Shown: positions 29,507-32,114 of the stretch, one piece after another
Position numbering within the stretch: the stretch's first letter is position 1
Layout of the letters: each line of letters begins with the position of its first letter
Virus record (IMG/VR): IMGVR_UViG_3300023179_000331
Location: 1 to 32,114 of that record
DNA: 32,114 nt
Direction: 5' to 3' (one strand)
Source: a virus
Program-made: the position numbers and the translations under genes
The notes under the pieces: model-generated
Seen by the model: the letters and a program-made list of their open reading frames with translations, nothing else
What the model was told of the DNA's origin: nothing
Database searches by the model: none

Positions 29507-29784
29507 TGGACATGATCGAGCAAGTAGAGCGAGCCGTTTACGCATCGCTTAAGGTCGAAGGGTTTTCGCATCAGGATTTTGATTTGTTGAATACATTTCA
29601 AAAAACGCAGGTCAATAAAATGGCCCGCGCCGCCATTGCCGCCATGCGTAACTGCACCCCGGCAATGCTAGACGCCGGATCCGCCGCACACCCGGCTGGT
29701 GGTTACGTTCGCGGTACACTTTTGACGGATATTATAGAGGCTGAGTGGGTGGCGATGTGTGACGCGGCGTTGGGGGAGAAATGA
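29506..29784 (+). CDS. Conserved small protein, 92 aa (paralogue B)
   Basis: The product starts MDMIEQVERAVYASLKVEGF and contains RAAIAAMRNCTPAMLDAGSA and WVAMCDAALGEK. It is a tandem paralogue of the preceding gene: MI-x-x-V-x-x-A, ARAAIAAMR, AM-x-x-AG and W-x-x-M-x-DAAL are shared. The ATG lies at the stop of the first copy and its own stop overlaps the RuvC-like start as ATGA. Function unknown. Confidence 0.6.
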   Translation: MDMIEQVERAVYASLKVEGFSHQDFDLLNTFQKTQVNKMARAAIAAMRNCTPAMLDAGSAAHPAGGYVRGTLLTDIIEAEWVAMCDAALGEK

Positions 29785-30260
29785 TTATTTTAGGCATAGA
29801 CCCCGGCCTGTCGGGCGCGTTGGCGTTCCTTGACACCAAGACAGGCATGATCGCGGTGGAGGATATGCCAGTCGTGACCGTCATGCGAAACCGCAAGGAA
29901 AAGCGGGAAGTCAGCGCCCAGTTGGTCGCGGCTATAGTGGTTAAACGGCATGTCGAGGCGGCCTTTCTAGAGAAGGTCAACGCAATGGCCGGTCAGGGCG
30001 TGTCGTCAGTCTTTAGCTTTGGACGCTCTGCGGGCATTATAGAAGGCGTCCTGGCGGCGTTCGACATCCCAACCACGCTGGTCACGCCACAGGCTTGGCA
30101 GAAGGCTATGGCCGTCAGGGACGGCAAGGACGGCAGCCGGGAGCGGGCTATGCAGCTATTCCCGGCCAGCGCGGAGCTATTCCAGCGAAAGAAGGACGAT
30201 GGTAGAAGCGATGCCGCGTTAATTGCCAAATATGGCGCAACACAAAAGGAAAGCCTATGA
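29781..30260 (+). CDS. RuvC-like Holliday junction resolvase
   Basis: This 159-residue RNase H-fold endonuclease shows the start ILGIDPGLSGALAFLD (Asp7), FLEKVNAMAGQGVSSVFSFG (Glu64) and DDGRSDAALIAKYG (Asp140/Asp144). SFGRSAGIIEGVLAAF lies between, as in bacterial RuvC. The length and acidic residues fit the phage/RuvC group. It would cut branched DNA before packaging or after recombination. Starts and stops overlap both neighbours as ATGA, and it ends the recombination module. Confidence 0.85.
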   Translation: MIILGIDPGLSGALAFLDTKTGMIAVEDMPVVTVMRNRKEKREVSAQLVAAIVVKRHVEAAFLEKVNAMAGQGVSSVFSFGRSAGIIEGVLAAFDIPTTLVTPQAWQKAMAVRDGKDGSRERAMQLFPASAELFQRKKDDGRSDAALIAKYGATQKESL

Positions 30261-30799
30261 ACCGATACCTGCTCACCGCTGCCGTATTGTGCGTTGCAGC
30301 CCCCGCCTATGCTGCGCCCAAGCTGGGCATTTGCCACGGCGAATATGCCCTATGTGCCGCCTCCAGCACGGAGGCCACCGGCCAGACTATGGTTGTCGGC
30401 GGCAAGACCTTCATGCAGGGCCATGCCGTCTGCCCCGTCCTGAAGGGCGAGAGCATTGCCGATCTTCACCTGACCGGCTCCTGTAAGGCCCCGTCAGTCC
30501 CCGGCGGCGTCTGGAGCCTGTTCAGCACGGCCACCAGCTACCCACAGGCCCCAAGCTGGGCTGTGGTCCCGGCTGTTCCCAGGACGTTTACCACTGCCCT
30601 GGGCCGTGGCTTGGGCATGTCCAACATGTGGTCATACCCCTGCGTCAAGCGTCCGCAGCCCGTCAACGGCGCTGTCTTGGCCGACTGCATTGGGCCGATT
30701 AATGAGTCCCCTTGGGACGGCGGCCATGTCCCGCCGGGTTCGTCTAACGTGACCGCTGCCCCTGTTGGCGCGTCTGATCCCGTGGGCGGCAATTACTGA
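30257..30799 (+). CDS. Secreted cysteine-rich protein, 180 aa
   Basis: The N-terminus MNRYLLTAAVLCVAAPAYA is a clear Sec signal peptide with an AYA|AP cleavage site. The mature part has six cysteines (GICHG, ALCAA, AVCPV, GSCKA, YPCVK, ADCIG), enough for three disulfides in the periplasm. It ends in a Pro/Gly-rich, probably disordered tail. It lies between the resolvase and the small 51-residue gene with ATGA and TGATG junctions. No domain is recognised. Exported phage proteins here could act on the envelope, in exclusion or in lysis. Confidence 0.65.
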   Translation: MNRYLLTAAVLCVAAPAYAAPKLGICHGEYALCAASSTEATGQTMVVGGKTFMQGHAVCPVLKGESIADLHLTGSCKAPSVPGGVWSLFSTATSYPQAPSWAVVPAVPRTFTTALGRGLGMSNMWSYPCVKRPQPVNGAVLADCIGPINESPWDGGHVPPGSSNVTAAPVGASDPVGGNY

Positions 30800-30954
30800 T
30801 GAAGTCCATCCGCGTCTCCATCGATTTTGACGTTGAGTATGACGATACCGAGCTGGGGGCTTTTGCCTACGCTATGGCGGTTGTCGATGAATTACTGAGC
30901 CTTGAGATTGATGGGGACGGGGTTAAAGTCGTGCAAACTAGGAGCCATTCGTGA
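30799..30954 (+). CDS. Small acidic protein, 51 aa
   Basis: The product reads MKSIRVSIDFDVEYDDTEL, then GAFAYAMAVVDELLSLEIDG, and ends KVVQTRSHS. It is short, acidic and beta/alpha in pattern. Its ATG overlaps the previous stop as TGATG and its stop overlaps the next GTG start. It is below usual ORF length cut-offs, but coupling on both sides supports it. Function unknown. Confidence 0.6.
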   Translation: MKSIRVSIDFDVEYDDTELGAFAYAMAVVDELLSLEIDGDGVKVVQTRSHS

Positions 30955-31427
30955 TCTGGGGCGAGAAAGACTGCGCCAGGCTGGCCGCTCTGGTAGCCAC
31001 CGGCATCAGCTACACGCTGATTGGCCGGAAAATGCACATCACCAAGAACGCGGCCATTGGCAAAGCGCGGCGTTTAAACTTGCAGAAGTCACCGGCCTCG
31101 TCCACGCCTATCAAATACAAGAAGTCCGTATATACGCCCAAGCCGCCCAAGCCCGCCAAACGCAAGATCATACAGACCAAGGCCATCCCGCCGACGCCGC
31201 CACCTGTGCCTGTCTCAGTACCCGAGATGCGGCTGGTCACGATGATGCAGCTAACAAGCCAGCATTGCCGCTATCCAATTGATACGCCTACAGAAATGCT
31301 ATTTTGTGGCCGCATACCGGACGGCCAGCCGCCCTATTGCAAGGCCCACGCCAAGCTGTGCTATATGCCGCCCCGCGAGCCTAACCGTTCCGAGAGAACT
31401 CTTTCGATTCAAGTTCAACTTCGCTGA
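30951..31427 (+). CDS. GcrA-like cell-cycle regulator (phage-encoded)
   Basis: The 158-residue product has the GcrA layout. The N-terminal HTH begins VIWGEKDCARLAALVATGIS and continues YTLIGRKMHITKNAAIGKAR, matching the W-x-x-x-x-x-x-L, G-x-S-x-x-x-I and RNA-x-IGK-x-x-R-L pattern. A long basic, Pro-rich linker follows. The C-terminal domain is LTSQHCRYPIDTPTEMLFCG, then PPYCKAHAKLCYMP, with Cys106, Cys119, Cys130 and His133. GcrA in alphaproteobacteria binds sigma70 and CcrM-methylated GANTC sites. The start is GTG. The 3' end overlaps the convergent endolysin gene by 47 bases. It probably redirects host or phage transcription. Confidence 0.85.
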   Translation: MIWGEKDCARLAALVATGISYTLIGRKMHITKNAAIGKARRLNLQKSPASSTPIKYKKSVYTPKPPKPAKRKIIQTKAIPPTPPPVPVSVPEMRLVTMMQLTSQHCRYPIDTPTEMLFCGRIPDGQPPYCKAHAKLCYMPPREPNRSERTLSIQVQLR

Positions 31428-31899
31428 CCCGCTTGCCCCAGCCTTTGCCAAATGTCGGCCATGTCGGCAGGGATTTAAGGAAATCCAAGCGGCGCTGGCT
31501 GTAGTCCTCAATAAACTCGACAGGATCGGCCTCTTGTATGGCCGCTAGGGTCTTGGGGCCAAGGCTGCCATCAACCTTCTGGTGCAGGACATACTGAGCC
31601 AGTTTAACTGCCCTGCCGGGGCCGGAATTGACCGCGCAATCGAACAAGCAATAATCCACCCCATGCGGCAGGTCATCCCCGTGGATAGTGTCCCAATAGC
31701 GGACCTTATAGACAGGCTGGACGGCCTCCTGCGTCAAGGCGCGCATATCCGCCTCCGACGCTGACTTGCCCGTGTGGGCGTCCCAGACGGCCTTTGTAAC
31801 GCCGCAGCAAGTCATGCCGCCGGGGTCGCTGGGGTGGTTCACAAAGCCGCCTTCGTGGCGCATCAGGAGCCGCATGGCGAAGTCAAAGGTCGGTTTCAT
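31381..31899 (-). CDS. Endolysin, GH108-type N-acetylmuramidase
   Basis: The product starts MKPTFDFAMRLLMRHEGGF, with the HEGGF-x-NHPSDPGG motif of the glycoside hydrolase 108 family (catalytic Glu in EGG). GVTKAVWDAHTG and YCLFDCAVNSGPGRAV follow, with a C-terminal DGSLGPKTLAAIQEADP segment that looks like a peptidoglycan-binding repeat. At 172 residues the length is typical. No signal peptide is visible, so a holin would be needed for export. The ATG overlaps the stop of the lipoprotein gene as ATGA; an upstream start (MPEGPMKP) is less likely. Confidence 0.87.
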   Translation of the reverse strand: MKPTFDFAMRLLMRHEGGFVNHPSDPGGMTCCGVTKAVWDAHTGKSASEADMRALTQEAVQPVYKVRYWDTIHGDDLPHGVDYCLFDCAVNSGPGRAVKLAQYVLHQKVDGSLGPKTLAAIQEADPVEFIEDYSQRRLDFLKSLPTWPTFGKGWGKRVSEVELESKEFSRNG

Positions 31900-32114
31900 G
31901 GGGCCTTCGGGCAAAGGGTGTGATAGACCGCGTTATGCTCTTTCACGGCGGCAATAGTCTCCAGCGTGTCGTTCAGCCGGGAAAACTGGATAACCTTCGC
32001 AACTGCACAAAACTCAGTCCCGGCTATCGGGGTCTGCGGCCCGCAACACGCTTGGATCAGCGGCAATAGCAGCACGAACAGCGTCCCTAGCCTGATTTGC
32101 CTTCTGTATGTCAT
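31896..32114 (-). CDS. Small Rz1-like lipoprotein (spanin candidate), 72 aa
   Basis: The product has a short basic N-terminus, a hydrophobic stretch and a lipobox (FVLLLPLIQAC), predicting lipidation at the first Cys. The rest (GTEFCAVAKVIQFSRLNDTL, then KEHNAVYHTLCPKAP) matches a small lysis-cassette lipoprotein common in proteobacterial phages, marked by FC-x-x-AK, KEHN and a final LC. It lies directly upstream of the endolysin with ATGA overlap. The ATG falls exactly at the window edge, so a longer N-terminus outside cannot be excluded. Confidence 0.65.
   Translation of the reverse strand: MTYRRQIRLGTLFVLLLPLIQACCGPQTPIAGTEFCAVAKVIQFSRLNDTLETIAAVKEHNAVYHTLCPKAP

Noticed and set aside
31279-31548. 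Plus-strand open frame across the end of the GcrA-like gene
   Set aside because: It is antisense to the endolysin and shows no independent coding evidence.
1-32114. Integrase, attachment sites, tRNA genes or insertion sequences
   Set aside because: No tyrosine or serine recombinase motifs, tRNA cloverleaf or transposase was seen. A temperate lifestyle cannot be shown or excluded from this window.

Overview
This window looks like most of the genome of a short-tailed (podovirus-type) double-stranded DNA phage of an alphaproteobacterium. The short-tail assignment rests on a long portal, a capsid and scaffold pair, P22-like tail-accessory proteins and large alanine/glutamine-rich ejection-type proteins, with no tape measure, sheath or tail tube. 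The host assignment rests mainly on a phage-encoded GcrA-like regulator near the right end, because GcrA is essentially an alphaproteobacterial cell-cycle factor. No integrase, attachment site, tRNA or CRISPR array was seen.

Positions 1-20959 form one long minus-strand morphogenesis operon, transcribed right to left from a good sigma70-type promoter (20990-21018). In transcription order it holds a small basic protein, the terminase small and large subunits, four small conserved phage proteins, the portal, four head-region proteins including one with LTG-x-x-ATG repeats, the scaffold, the major capsid protein and a probable decoration protein. Next come a DUF115-methyltransferase fusion, head-completion and tail-accessory proteins, a GNAT acetyltransferase, a repeat-rich virion protein, a PAPS-reductase-family protein, three internal or ejection-type proteins and the start of a tail fibre cut by the window edge. 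Genes are tightly packed, mostly with ATGA, TAATG or TGATG junctions.

Positions 20960-21900 are a non-coding control region of about 940 bp. It contains an iteron-like cluster of CCGGACAT motifs, a perfect 24-bp palindrome, three copies of an 18-bp operator-like element and several hairpins. It is the best candidate for a replication origin and/or a regulatory switch.

Positions 21901-23912 are a plus-strand run of small early-type genes, including a membrane peptide and an unusual regulator that joins an XRE-like helix-turn-helix to a sigma70 region-4-like domain. A minus-strand island (23987-26170) encodes a RepB-type primase/RepA-type helicase and a small helix-turn-helix protein. It ends in a bidirectional terminator-like hairpin and begins at an operator-like palindrome. 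Positions 26314-31427 (plus) hold a recombination and replication module: Sak4-like ATPase, DUF669 putative ssDNA-binding protein, DUF2786-like protein, Cas4-like PD-(D/E)XK nuclease and RuvC-like resolvase. Small genes follow, then a secreted cysteine-rich protein and the GcrA-like regulator. The minus-strand right edge carries a GH108-type endolysin and a small Rz1-like lipoprotein. No holin is recognisable in the window.
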